This document shows positions 25,791 through 36,478 of a stretch of 64,000 nucleotides of DNA, piece by piece. How positions within the stretch are numbered: the first letter of the stretch is position 1; every line of letters starts with the position of its first letter. Under the pieces are notes generated by a model, which did not search any database, was not told the DNA's origin, and was given only the letters and a program-made list of their open reading frames with translations. This DNA comes from Rhodobacter calidifons (GTDB taxonomy: Bacteria > Pseudomonadota > Alphaproteobacteria > Rhodobacterales > Rhodobacteraceae). The translations under genes and the position numbers were made by a program. The stretch is from positions 62,001 to 126,000 of the forward strand of contig NZ_JAANHS010000001.1 of the NCBI RefSeq assembly GCF_011174775.1, given 5' to 3'.

Positions 25791-26240
25791 ATGATCCGAT
25801 ACAGTCTTCGATGCAGGAACGACCACGGCTTTGACAGCTGGTTCAAGGGGGCCGACGCCTTCGCCGCGCTGCAAGCGGCGGGACAGATCGCCTGCCCGGT
25901 CTGCGGGTCGACCGAGGTGCGCAAGGACCTGATGGCACCGGCCGTGCGGCCTGCCCGCAAGGCCCACGGTGCCGGCCTGCGTGAGGGCGATGGTCGTCCC
26001 GATCTGACCGCCCCGGCATCCGAACTGGAAGAGAAGCTGGCCGCGCTGCGCCGGCAGATCGAGGAGAACTCGGAATATGTCGGCATGAACTTCGCGGCCG
26101 AGGCCCGCCGCATGCACGCCGGCGAAGCGCCGGGCCGGGCGATCCATGGCGAGGCCAGACCCGACGAGGCAAGGGCGCTGATCGAAGAGGGCCTGCCGGT
26201 CACCCCCCTGCCCTTCCTGCCCGCCCGCAAAGTGAACTGA
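25791..26240 (+). CDS. DUF1178-family zinc-ribbon-like protein
   Basis: 149 residues beginning MIRYSLRCRNDHGFDSWF. Cys8, His12, Cys35 and Cys38 (CPVCGS) form a probable metal-binding knuckle; the middle is linker-like, and the C-terminal half (EENSEYVGMNFAAEARRMHAGEAPGRAIHGEA) is the conserved DUF1178 block. Function unknown. Start at 25791 chosen because the family begins there and GCGGG precedes it. It follows the Nudix gene by 54 bases on the same strand and may be co-transcribed. Confidence 0.85.
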   Translation: MIRYSLRCRNDHGFDSWFKGADAFAALQAAGQIACPVCGSTEVRKDLMAPAVRPARKAHGAGLREGDGRPDLTAPASELEEKLAALRRQIEENSEYVGMNFAAEARRMHAGEAPGRAIHGEARPDEARALIEEGLPVTPLPFLPARKVN

Positions 26241-26522
26241 CCCGTCGACCTGCCTGTCCGCCTTTCCCCGGCCCGCGTCCTTCGGCGCGCGGGTTGCGGG
26301 CTGCGGCTGTCGGGCCTTCTCTGTCGGTCCTGCTCGGTCGGCCCTGCTCGATCGGCCCTCGCCTCGCGGCAGCAGGCGCGCGCCCGGACGGTCCGGTTTC
26401 CCGCCCCGATGCCGTTGCCAGCCCGGGCGCGGGTCATTGCGCTGTGGCGGGGTTTCGGGCCGCGCCCCGATGGCCAGTCGCGCCGCAAGCCCGGCCAGCC
26501 TCGGCCGCCGTCGGACCCTGGC

Positions 26523-27020
26523 CTAGTAGATGTAGCGGATCTGTTCGGTCCAGAACCGCTCCATCCGCTTCAGCGCCATGTTGATCTCATCCATCCCCGA
26601 GGCGTCGATCAGCGCGCGCCGCTCGATGCCTTCCGCATGGCGGGCAAACAGCTCGGCCAGCACCGCCCGCACCTGGCGGCCCTTCTCGGTCAACCGGACC
26701 CGCACGGAGCGGCGGTCGATTTCAGAGCGCTGGTGATGCATGTAGCCCAGTTCCACCAGCTTCTTCAGGTTGTAGCTGACATTCGAGCCCTGATAGTAGC
26801 CGCGCGACTTCAACTCGCCCGCCGTGACCTCGTTGTCGCCGATGTTGAACAGCAGCAGGGCCTGGACCGAATTGATCTCAAGCATGCCCAGACGTTCGAA
26901 TTCATCCTTGATCACGTCCAGAAGCAGCCGGTGCAGCCGTTCGACCAGGGCCAGGTTGTCAAGATAGCAGGACAGGAAGGCCTTCTGCGACCCATCCAGC
27001 ACCGGGGCATAGATTGTCAT
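26523..27020 (-). CDS. MarR-family transcriptional regulator (LdtR-like)
   Basis: 165 residues. Winged-helix DNA-binding domain with ELKSRGYYQGSNVSYNLKKLVELGYMHHQRSEIDRRSVRVRLTEKG, very like LdtR, the alphaproteobacterial regulator of L,D-transpeptidase and cell-envelope stress genes. It probably binds DNA as a dimer. Start at 27020 is supported by GGAG 7-8 bases upstream; an ATG at 27068 is unlikely. Its own promoter must lie in the short interval to the sdhE gene. LdtR function is inferred from similarity only. Confidence 0.82.
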   Translation of the reverse strand: MTIYAPVLDGSQKAFLSCYLDNLALVERLHRLLLDVIKDEFERLGMLEINSVQALLLFNIGDNEVTAGELKSRGYYQGSNVSYNLKKLVELGYMHHQRSEIDRRSVRVRLTEKGRQVRAVLAELFARHAEGIERRALIDASGMDEINMALKRMERFWTEQIRYIY

Positions 27021-27097
27021 ACCGTTTCTCCACCGTTCGCACAGCGACAGATTCGGCACAAACCGCAAACATTCAGTAAACTTGCCGAGAACCTTGG

Positions 27098-28659
<1,562 letters not shown>

Positions 28660-28752
28660 TGTCAGGGTTGACGATTCTGCTTGGCTCGGGAAGGAATGGC
28701 ATCCTGCACGCCGGGGTTGTCCCGACGTGTTTGACATAGGCATTTCGCAACA

Positions 28753-29160
28753 ATGACCGCTGATCTTCCCGATTACTACTTCCGGGTGCGCGAAAACGGG
28801 GCGGTGGTCTTCCGCGTCGGGACCGAGAACCGGCAGCGCCGGATCGAGATGGTCGAAATCGCCACGGTCAACGTGAAGAACGGCAACATCAAGCCGCATG
28901 GCGAGGCCGAACTTACGGCGGCAGACCGGGCGGCGATCGGAGAGTGGCTTGCCGCGCGCCAGGCCCAGCTGGCGGCGCGCGAGGTGGATGACATCCTGCG
29001 CACGGTCGATCACCTGAACCTGACGACGCAATGGGCGCAATCGCGGGCGACGGATGCCCAGCTTGAGGCGGTCACGGATGCGCTGCTGCTGGCGATGCAC
29101 GACCTGCGGTCGATGCTGGTGCGCCGCAAGGCGGACCGGCTGGGCAAGGCCACGGACTGA
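28753..29160 (+). CDS. Conserved hypothetical protein (Rhodobacterales type)
   Basis: 135 residues, soluble, no signal or membrane segment. The N-terminus (PDYYFRVRENGAVVFRVGTENRQRRIEMVEIA) is beta-rich, and the C-terminal half is helical with a Leu/Ala periodicity that could form a coiled coil. I recognise the pattern as a conserved uncharacterised alphaproteobacterial protein but know no function. It ends in a convergent arrangement with the ferredoxin gene, separated by an inverted-repeat element at 29163-29229. Confidence 0.75.
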   Translation: MTADLPDYYFRVRENGAVVFRVGTENRQRRIEMVEIATVNVKNGNIKPHGEAELTAADRAAIGEWLAARQAQLAAREVDDILRTVDHLNLTTQWAQSRATDAQLEAVTDALLLAMHDLRSMLVRRKADRLGKATD

Positions 29161-29162
29161 GG

Positions 29163-29229
29163 GCTCCTCGTTCGCTTTCGGCTTCTCGTCGCCGGAGGCC
29201 AGCGACGAGGGACGAAGTCACCGAGGAGC
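29163..29229. repeat. Nested inverted repeat between convergent genes, family member 1
   Basis: Outer arms GCTCCTCG (29163-29170) and CGAGGAGC (29222-29229); inner arms CTCGTCGC (29185-29192) and GCGACGAG (29202-29209). It resembles elements at 44420-44487 and 58547-58617 that begin with the same GCTCCTCG...TTCGG motif. Placement between two stop codons suits a bidirectional terminator. Confidence 0.6.
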
Positions 29230-29234
29230 GGGCG

Positions 29235-29561
<327 letters not shown>

Positions 29562-29665
29562 TCATGCCTCTCGGGATCGTCAGACGTGACATAGGCCAGT
29601 CCGGCCGGATTTGCCAGAGGTCTGCGGGTCTTGCCCTCTGCGGCGCATGTTCTATCATTGTTCTC

Positions 29666-30067
29666 ATGACCCTCATGCACCCCACTGGCCCGCGTGGCGG
29701 ATCCTGGCCGCGGCCGCCGAAGGCGCTGCAAGCCGCCCGGCTGGGCGAGCCGCCGGCAGGCGCTCGGGTCACCGTGGCGGGGCTGGTGCTGGTGCGGCAG
29801 CGGCCGGGCACGGCGAAGGGGGTGATCTTCGTCACGCTGGAGGACGAGACGGGAACGGCCAATGTCGTGGTCTGGGCCAGTGTCTATGAACGCTTTCGCC
29901 GCGCGGTGATCGCGGGGCGGCTGTTGCGGGTGACGGGCAGGCTCCAGCGCGAGGCGGGGGTGGTGCATGTGGTGGCCGAGGTGATCGAGGACCTGTCGTC
30001 GCTGCTCGACCGGCTTCTGGACCCGGGGTTCCGGCCCGACGGGGTGCGGGCGGGCGACCAGCCCTAG
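29666..30067 (+). pseudogene. dnaE2: C-terminal remnant of error-prone DNA polymerase DnaE2
   Basis: 133 codons from the ATG at 29666. The segment RVTVAGLVLVRQRPGTAKGVIFVTLEDETG...VVVWASVYERFRRAVI...LLRVTGRLQREAGVVHVVAE matches the C-terminal OB-fold region that ends DnaE2 (ImuC) polymerases, and it ends at the expected place. The rest of the roughly 1,000-residue polymerase is missing: immediately upstream on the opposite strand is the ferredoxin gene. No imuA or imuB is nearby. It is therefore most likely a fossil left after deletion of dnaE2, although a ribosome site cannot be excluded and a freestanding OB-fold protein is the alternative reading. Confidence 0.75.
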
Positions 30068-30070
30068 GCG

Positions 30071-30134
30071 CCGGTTTCCTGCGGAAACCGGACCGGAGCC
30101 TTTCAGGCTCCGATCCGGACTTCGCAGAAGTCCG
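30071..30134. terminator. Three perfect stem-loops in tandem between convergent genes
   Basis: Stems of 9, 8 and 8 bp, each with a 3-nt loop: 30071-30079/30083-30091, 30094-30101/30105-30112 and 30116-30123/30127-30134. They lie between the DnaE2 remnant and the end of the minus-strand degP-type gene. They probably act as a bidirectional terminator; the regular design also fits a palindromic repeat family. Confidence 0.65.
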
Positions 30135-30163
30135 CGCCCCCGCAGCCAGGCGGCCGGTCGCCC

Positions 30164-31615
30164 CTATTCGATCGACAGCGCCACGTAGCGCGCGTCGCCA
30201 CCGCGCCGCAGGAGCAGCAGGACCGACTTCCGTCCGCCGTCCCTGGCCTCCTTGATCCGGTCCTCCAGATCCTGAAGGCGCGCGACGGCCTGCTGCCCGA
30301 CCTTGGTGATCAGGTCTCCCTCCATCAGCCCCTTGGTCGAGGCCTCGGAGGTCGGATCCACCTTCAGGATCACCAGACCCTGGGCCGAAGCCTCAAGCCC
30401 CAGCCGCGCCCGCGCCTCGTCATCCAGCGGCGCCAAGGTCAGGCCGAGCGTCTCCATCTGCTTCGGGCCGGCATCGGCGGGCGCCGAGGCAGGCGTCGCC
30501 GTCGCCTCGGCCTCTTCGCGGCGGCCAAGCGTGACCTGAAGCGTCTCGGTCTTGCCCTCGCGCAGCACGATCACCGGCACCGCCTCGCCGATCGGCGCAT
30601 CGGCGACCCGGCGGGTCAGGTCGCCGGCATCCGCCACCTCCTGCCCGGCAAAGCGGGTGATGACGTCACCTGCGCGGATGCCGGCCTCCTTGGCCGGGCC
30701 GTCCGGCACATCGGCCACCAGCGCGCCGGCGGCTGCGTCCAGACCCAGCGACTCGGCAATCTCGGGCGAGACATCCTGGATCCTGACCCCAAGCCAGCCG
30801 CGCCGGGTGGTGCCGAACTGCTTCAGCTGGTCCACCACCTTCGCCACCACGTTCGACGACATCGAGAAGCCGATGCCGATCGAGCCGCCGTTTGGGCTGA
30901 GGATCGCCGTGTTCACCCCGATCACCTGCCCGTCCATGTTGAACAGAGGCCCGCCCGAGTTGCCCCGGTTGATCGCCGCGTCGGTCTGGATGTAGTCGTC
31001 GTAGGACCCTTGCAATACGCGGCCGCGGGCCGAGACGATGCCGGCGCTGACCGAGAAGCCCTGGCCCAGCGGGTTGCCCATCGCCATCACCCAGTCACCC
31101 ACCCGCATGAGGTCGGAATTGCCGAAACTGACGAATTCCAGCGGCTTGTCGCTGTCCACCTTCAGCAGCGCGATGTCGGTCTTGGGATCGGTGCCGACCA
31201 GTTTCGCCTTGAGCTTCTTGCCCGAGAAGAACTCGATGGTGATGTCGTCAGCGTTCTCGATGACGTGGTTGTTCGTCACGATGTAGCCGTCCTCGCTGAT
31301 GACAAAGCCTGAGCCGAGCGCCTCGGACCGCTGCGGGCCGCGCTGGCCGGGGCCGTTGAAGTCGCGGAAGAGGTCCTCGAGCGGGCTGCCTTCCGGCACG
31401 ATCGGGCGATTGTTGGCCGGGCCGGCGATCATCGCGCTGGTGGTGATGTTCACCACGGCCGGGCTGATCTTCTGCACCAGTTCGGCAAAGCTTTCCGGCG
31501 CGCCGAAGGCCTGCACCTCGCTGGCGGGGGCAAGGCTGAGGCCGAAGCCCAGGACCAGCGCCAGAAGCGTGCTGGACCGCAGGGCCGAGCGGATGGAAGG
31601 GGTGAGATCGGGCAC
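30164..31615 (-). CDS. degP: Do-family periplasmic serine protease (DegP/MucD type)
   Basis: 483 residues. Signal peptide (about 1-36) directs it to the periplasm. The trypsin-like domain has His117 (NNHV), Asp147 (KTDIALL) and Ser220 (GNSGGPL), followed by two PDZ domains (about 275-365 and 385-483). It degrades or refolds damaged envelope proteins. It lies downstream of hflK-hflC-DUF2065 on the same strand with a 159-base gap that could hold its own promoter; on the minus strand that gap contains CTTTGAAA, reminiscent of an alphaproteobacterial heat-shock -35, but the -10 is not convincing. Confidence 0.91.
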   Translation of the reverse strand: MPDLTPSIRSALRSSTLLALVLGFGLSLAPASEVQAFGAPESFAELVQKISPAVVNITTSAMIAGPANNRPIVPEGSPLEDLFRDFNGPGQRGPQRSEALGSGFVISEDGYIVTNNHVIENADDITIEFFSGKKLKAKLVGTDPKTDIALLKVDSDKPLEFVSFGNSDLMRVGDWVMAMGNPLGQGFSVSAGIVSARGRVLQGSYDDYIQTDAAINRGNSGGPLFNMDGQVIGVNTAILSPNGGSIGIGFSMSSNVVAKVVDQLKQFGTTRRGWLGVRIQDVSPEIAESLGLDAAAGALVADVPDGPAKEAGIRAGDVITRFAGQEVADAGDLTRRVADAPIGEAVPVIVLREGKTETLQVTLGRREEAEATATPASAPADAGPKQMETLGLTLAPLDDEARARLGLEASAQGLVILKVDPTSEASTKGLMEGDLITKVGQQAVARLQDLEDRIKEARDGGRKSVLLLLRRGGDARYVALSIE

Positions 31616-31774
31616 GATGCGAACTCCTGTTCATCGGATCTGGCGGGAGGGAGGGTGTTGACAGACCCTCGCCCGGCGCTGCTGACAAGACAGTTAGGCA
31701 AGGAGGTTCGCAATGCAAACCCCGTCGCGTTGTTTCAAAGGGATGTGAACGCAGATTTCACGAACATCGGCGCG

Positions 31775-31963
31775 TCAGGCCGGTTTCACCAGCCAGATCA
31801 CCAGAACGCCGAGCGCAAGGGCAACCAGGCCAAGCATGCGCCGCCGCTCTGGCGGCAGCGATGCGATCAGATGGAGCGCGTCCTCGACACGCCGAGGGGC
31901 CAGTGCAAGCACCAGCCCCTCGACCGCCAGCACCAGACCCAGTGCCAGAAGGATTTCGCTCAC
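31775..31963 (-). CDS. DUF2065-family small membrane protein
   Basis: 62 residues, two hydrophobic helices (about 3-22 and 42-60) separated by APRRVEDALHLIASLPPERRRMLG. DUF2065 proteins are commonly encoded next to hflC, as here; function unknown, presumably linked to the HflKC complex. It overlaps hflC by 4 bases. Confidence 0.85.
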   Translation of the reverse strand: MSEILLALGLVLAVEGLVLALAPRRVEDALHLIASLPPERRRMLGLVALALGVLVIWLVKPA

Positions 31964-32877
31964 GGCGCGGCGGGGGCCGGCACTGTGGTCGGACCGACCG
32001 ACGCCCCGCTGGCCCGGCCTGCATCGGACCGGAGGTAATCGAAGAACTCGCTGTCGGGCTGCATCACGATCGAGGAGTTGCCCCCCTTCAGACTGGCCTC
32101 GTAGGCCGAAAGCGACCGGATGAAGGCGAAGAACTCCGGGTCCTGGCCATAGGCCGCGGCGAGGATGCCGTTCCGTTCGGCATCGGCCTCGCCGCGGATC
32201 ACCTCGGCCTGGCGCCGGGCGTCCGAGGTCAGCTCGACCACCGTCCGGTCCGCGGCCGCCCGCACCCGTTGCGCGGCCTCGCCGCCGCGGGCGCGTTCGT
32301 CCGCCGCCTCACGGTCGCGTTCGGCGCGCATCCGGGCGAAGGTCGCCTCAAGGTTCTGTTCCGGCAGGTCGGTGCGGGTCAGGCGCACGTCGATCACGTC
32401 GATCCCCAGCGCCGCCCCCTCGCGCTTGGCGATGGTCAGAATCTGGTTCATCAGTCCCACGCGGTCCTGCGACAGGACCTGATCCTGCGTCGTGTTGCCC
32501 AGCACTTCCGGGATGGCCTGGCTGAGAATGTTGCCCAGAAGCTGCTGCGCCCGGTCCTCGCCGCCGGTGCCGACCGACTGGCGGAACTCCACCAGGTTGA
32601 CGATGCGCCAGCGCGCGAAGGCATCCACCACCAGACGGCGGTCGGATAGAAGCGTGACCTCGATCGGCTGGGTCTGGAGCCCGAGGATACGATCCTCGTA
32701 CAGCACGACATCCTGAAGCAGCGGGATCTTGAAGCCAAGGCCCGCGTCCTCTTTCACCTGGACGACCTGGCCGAATTGCAGCACCAGCGCCTTCTTGCGT
32801 TCGTCCACGATGAAAAGCGAGGACAGCACCAGCACCAGAAGCACGACAAGCGCGCCAAGAAGATAGACCGCACGCAT
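31960..32877 (-). CDS. hflC: FtsH protease modulator HflC
   Basis: 305 residues. One N-terminal transmembrane helix (about 3-23), then an SPFH/band-7 domain facing the periplasm and a long Arg/Glu/Ala-rich helical region (RMRAERDREAADERARGG). Forms a ring with HflK that encloses and regulates the FtsH protease. Start codon overlaps the hflK stop by one base. C-terminus is Ala/Pro-rich. Confidence 0.92.
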   Translation of the reverse strand: MRAVYLLGALVVLLVLVLSSLFIVDERKKALVLQFGQVVQVKEDAGLGFKIPLLQDVVLYEDRILGLQTQPIEVTLLSDRRLVVDAFARWRIVNLVEFRQSVGTGGEDRAQQLLGNILSQAIPEVLGNTTQDQVLSQDRVGLMNQILTIAKREGAALGIDVIDVRLTRTDLPEQNLEATFARMRAERDREAADERARGGEAAQRVRAAADRTVVELTSDARRQAEVIRGEADAERNGILAAAYGQDPEFFAFIRSLSAYEASLKGGNSSIVMQPDSEFFDYLRSDAGRASGASVGPTTVPAPAAP

Positions 32878-34058
32878 CAGTTCGATCCTCCGGTTGCAGC
32901 CGCACCCTGCGCGGCGTTTCCGCGACCGAGCTCGTTCAGCGGCAGGAAGGGCACCACGCCCTGACCGCCACCCTCGCCCCCGGCCACGCCGTCGAGGATC
33001 ACCTTGTTCATGCCACCAAACACCCGTTCCATGGTTTCCAGGTAAAGCCGCCGGCGGGTCACCTCGGGCGCCTTCACATATTCGTTGTAGACAGAAAGGA
33101 ACCGCGCCGCTTCACCCTGGGCCGAGTTCACTGCCTCGGCCCGGTAGGCTTCGGCGGCTTCCAGAAGCCGTGCCACCTCACCGCGTGCGCCCGCAGTCAC
33201 CTGGTTGGCATAGGCATCGGCTTCCTTTTCCAGCCGGTCGCGTTCCTGTTGCGCGGCCTGCACGGCGCGGAAGGCGTCGATCACCTCGCGCGGGGGCTGG
33301 GCCACCTGAAGGTTGACGCGGATCACAGTCATCCCGGAATTGTAGCTGTCCAGCGTGGCCTGCACCGCCTTGCGCAGATCCGAGGCGATCACGCCGCGGT
33401 CCCGGTTAAGGATCGGCGAAAGCTCGGACCGCGCGATGATGTCGCGCATGGCACTTTCGCTGACCGCGCGGATCGTCGCCTCGGGGTCGGCGAGGTTGAA
33501 CAGATATTTCTCGGGGTCCGAGATGTTCCACACCACCTGGAAGCCGATGTCCACGATGTTCTGGTCGCGGGTCAGCATCAGCCCCGAATCTTTGCGGCCC
33601 GGTCCGGTGCCGATCTCGGTGGTGCGCTCGCCCGTCACCTGAACCTTCTCGTAGGTCACGATCGGCCAGGGTGCGAAGTTCAGGCCCGGATCCCCGACGC
33701 CGGCGCTTTCACCAAGGAAAAGCTCGACCGAACGCTCTTCCGGACGGACGGTGTAGAAGGACATGAAGGACCAGACCGCGATCAGGGCCAGAACGCCAAG
33801 GCCGATGCCTTGCCTGGTGAACAGCGGGCCGTCATCGCCGCCGCCGGGACCCCCGGTGCCGCGGCTGCCGCGCCCGCCCATCAGCACGCGCAGCTGTTCC
33901 TGCCCCTTCTTCATCAGCTGGTCGATCTCGGGGATCTGTCCCCCGCCCGCGCCAGGCCGGACGCCGCGACGGTCGCCGTCGTCGCCGTTCCCTCTTCCCC
34001 CTCGGTCGTCCCCGCCCGAGCCGCCACCGCCGCCCCAGGGACCGCCACTTCCTGCCAT
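32877..34058 (-). CDS. hflK: FtsH protease modulator HflK
   Basis: 393 residues. Gly/Asp-rich cytoplasmic N-terminus (about 1-80, long runs of Gly), one transmembrane helix (about 85-105), SPFH domain with VRPEERSVELFLGE and NIVDIGFQVVWNI, and a C-terminal helix followed by a Gly-rich tail. First gene of the hflK-hflC-DUF2065 operon. Confidence 0.92.
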   Translation of the reverse strand: MAGSGGPWGGGGGSGGDDRGGRGNGDDGDRRGVRPGAGGGQIPEIDQLMKKGQEQLRVLMGGRGSRGTGGPGGGDDGPLFTRQGIGLGVLALIAVWSFMSFYTVRPEERSVELFLGESAGVGDPGLNFAPWPIVTYEKVQVTGERTTEIGTGPGRKDSGLMLTRDQNIVDIGFQVVWNISDPEKYLFNLADPEATIRAVSESAMRDIIARSELSPILNRDRGVIASDLRKAVQATLDSYNSGMTVIRVNLQVAQPPREVIDAFRAVQAAQQERDRLEKEADAYANQVTAGARGEVARLLEAAEAYRAEAVNSAQGEAARFLSVYNEYVKAPEVTRRRLYLETMERVFGGMNKVILDGVAGGEGGGQGVVPFLPLNELGRGNAAQGAAATGGSN

Positions 34059-34133
34059 AGAACCGAACCTCTTCTTTCCGTTATCCCTAAGCTGGTCATA
34101 TCCAGCCGGAAATCAACCCATCCCGACCCGATC

Positions 34134-35492
34134 TCAGCCGATGCGCACCGGTTTTCGCATCGTCACCAGTTCCTCGGCCATGGTCGGATGCACGGCACAG
34201 GTGGCGTCGAAATCCTCTTTCGTCGCCCCCATCCGGATGGCGATGGCCGCAAGCTGGATCATCTCGCCGGCCTCGGGTGCGACGATATGGCAGCCCAGAA
34301 CCCTGCGCGTGGCCTGAGAGACGATCAGCTTCATCAGCACGCGGTCGGGCTTGCCGGCAAAGGCCGTCCGCATCGGCCGGAAGGCGGTGGCATAGACCTC
34401 GACCGGTTCCTGCGCGCGGGCGGCTTCCTCGGACAGACCCACGCTGCCCAGTTCGGGCCGGGTGAAGACGGCCGAGGCGACAAGCTGATGGTCGAAGGCG
34501 GTGGGCCTTGCGCCGAAGACCGTGTCGGCGAAGGCATGGCCCTCTCGGATCGCGACGGGGGTCAGGTTGATCCGGTCGGTCACATCGCCCACCGCATAGA
34601 CCGAAGGCACAACGGTCTGGCTGTAGGCGTCCACCGGAATCTCGCCGTTGCGCCCCAGGGTGATCCCGAGCGCCTCAAGCCCCAGGCCCGCACTGTTGGG
34701 CCGCCGCCCGGTGGCATAGAGCACCAGGTCGAACACCTCCTCGCTGCCGTCGGTGGCCACGGCGCGGATGCCGCTGCCGGTCCTTTCCAGCCGCATCACA
34801 TCGGTGCCGCAGCGGATATCGATGCCTTGCGCCTGCATGGCGTTGGCCACATGGCCGCGCGCCTCGTCATCGAATCCGCGCAGGATCTGGGCGCCGCGGT
34901 AATACTGGCAGACCTCGCCCCCCAGTCCCTTGAGGATGCAGGCAAACTCTGACGCGACATAGCCGCCGCCCACCACCAGCGCGCGCCGGGGCAGCGCGGG
35001 CAGGTGGAAGATCTCGTTCGAGGTGATCGCCAGTTCGCGCCCCGGAATGTCGGGCACGAAGGGCCGGCCGCCGGTGGCGACAAGGATGTGCTTTGCCGAG
35101 AACTCGGCCCCCGAGGCCAGGCGGACGCGATGCGCATCCACGATCAGGGCGCGTTCGTCGTGGACGGTCACACCCGCCGAATTCAGGGTATTGCGATAGG
35201 CCGCTTCCAGCCGGTCAAGCTCGGCCTCCAGCCGCGTGCGGAACCGCGGCCAGTCCAGGCCGCCCGCCGTGACGTCCCAGCCATATTCCCGCGCCTCGGC
35301 AATGGCCTCGGGATAGGCCGAGGCGAATACCATCAGCTTCTTCGGCACGCAGCCGCGGATGACGCAGGTGCCGCCCATCCGGCTTTCCTCGGCCAGGCCG
35401 ACCTTAGCGCCATACTCGCCCGCCGCGACGCGCGCCGCGCGCACCCCGCCAGAGCCGCCGCCGATGACGAAGAGATCGTAGTCGAAGGCCAT
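34134..35492 (-). CDS. gor: Glutathione-disulfide reductase
   Basis: 452 residues. FAD motif GGGSGG (11-16), redox-active disulfide GTCVIRGCVPKK (Cys43, Cys48), second Rossmann motif VVGGGYVASEFA, and the C-terminal HPTMAEE carrying the catalytic His. RGCVPKK is the glutathione-reductase version of the motif. Reduces GSSG with NADPH. Lies 100 bases downstream of rpiA on the same strand. Confidence 0.92.
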   Translation of the reverse strand: MAFDYDLFVIGGGSGGVRAARVAAGEYGAKVGLAEESRMGGTCVIRGCVPKKLMVFASAYPEAIAEAREYGWDVTAGGLDWPRFRTRLEAELDRLEAAYRNTLNSAGVTVHDERALIVDAHRVRLASGAEFSAKHILVATGGRPFVPDIPGRELAITSNEIFHLPALPRRALVVGGGYVASEFACILKGLGGEVCQYYRGAQILRGFDDEARGHVANAMQAQGIDIRCGTDVMRLERTGSGIRAVATDGSEEVFDLVLYATGRRPNSAGLGLEALGITLGRNGEIPVDAYSQTVVPSVYAVGDVTDRINLTPVAIREGHAFADTVFGARPTAFDHQLVASAVFTRPELGSVGLSEEAARAQEPVEVYATAFRPMRTAFAGKPDRVLMKLIVSQATRRVLGCHIVAPEAGEMIQLAAIAIRMGATKEDFDATCAVHPTMAEELVTMRKPVRIG

Positions 35493-35592
35493 TGCCGCCC
35501 CCCTTACCGTTGCCGCATGCCAGAGCTAAGCCGTCCTGCGACAGAGCGAAAGCCCCCGAAGGCCACTTTCCGTTTGCCGGATCTTCCTTGGG

Positions 35593-36378
35593 TCAGTCGA
35601 GGTCGGCAAAGATGTTGCGGCTTTCGGTGATGTCCACCGCACCGTTCTCGATCCGGCCCGAGTTGATGTCGCGCACCGTCACCCGCCCGTCGCCCTGCCC
35701 GATCACCACCACGTCGCAGATGTCGATGAACAGCCCGTTCTCGACCACGCCCGGGATCTGGTTCAGCACCAGCGCCAGCTGGCGCGGGTTGCCGATCCGT
35801 TTCAGGTTCAGGTCCAGCAGGAAATGCCCCTCGTCGGTGCGCAGGGGCGCATCACCCGCCATGCGCAGGCTGACCTCGCGGTTCAGCACGTCCAGGCTGT
35901 AAAGCGTTTCCTCGATCAGCGCCTTGGTGGTCTGCCAGCCGAAGGGGACCACCTCTACCGGCAAGGGAAAGGCGCCAAGCTGGGCCACTTCCTTGGCCGC
36001 ATCGGCGATCACGATCATCCGGTCGCTGGCCGTAGCCACGATCTTTTCCTGGAGCAGCGCCGCGCCGCCGCCCTTGATGAGGTTTAGGTTCTGGTCGAAC
36101 TCGTCCGCGCCGTCGATGGTCAGGTCCAGCCATTTCACATCGTCCAGCGAGACGACCTTCAGCCCGCAGGACCGCGCCAGGTCCACCGTGCGGGTCGAGG
36201 TGGCGACGCAGGTCACCTCCAGCCCGTCGTCCCGCACCCGTTCCGCCAGACAGCGCACCATCCAGGCCGCCGTCGAGCCGGTGCCCAGCCCCAGCTTCAT
36301 CCCCGATTCGACGAAATCGACCGACCGCCGCGCGGCGACGAACTTGGCCTGGTCGATGGGTGACAATTCGGCAGCCAT
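35593..36378 (-). CDS. rpiA: Ribose-5-phosphate isomerase A
   Basis: 261 residues. Interconverts ribose 5-phosphate and ribulose 5-phosphate. Motifs GLGTGSTAAWMV (about 29-40), DGADEFDQNLNLIKGGGAALLQEKIVA and the C-terminal NGLFIDICD are all canonical for RpiA. Slightly longer than E. coli RpiA (219), as usual in alphaproteobacteria. Probably co-transcribed with gor. Confidence 0.93.
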   Translation of the reverse strand: MAAELSPIDQAKFVAARRSVDFVESGMKLGLGTGSTAAWMVRCLAERVRDDGLEVTCVATSTRTVDLARSCGLKVVSLDDVKWLDLTIDGADEFDQNLNLIKGGGAALLQEKIVATASDRMIVIADAAKEVAQLGAFPLPVEVVPFGWQTTKALIEETLYSLDVLNREVSLRMAGDAPLRTDEGHFLLDLNLKRIGNPRQLALVLNQIPGVVENGLFIDICDVVVIGQGDGRVTVRDINSGRIENGAVDITESRNIFADLD

Positions 36379-36478
36379 GGCGAAATCCCCTGTTGGTTGC
36401 TTCGCAATAGCGCAAAGACGGCCGCAGGGCGAGAGGGTTCAGACCGGTGCCGCTGCCGATCGGCCGGGGTGCAGGACG

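Noticed and set aside
28720-28752. TTGACA-like promoter just before the hypothetical gene at 28753
   Set aside because: It is too close to the start codon to leave room for a -10 element and ribosome site, so it is not a credible promoter.
31713-31748. 11-codon ORF with a strong AGGAGG ribosome site on the plus strand
   Set aside because: It points away from degP into the 3' end of the DUF2065/hflC genes, with no downstream plus-strand gene; a chance match cannot be excluded.
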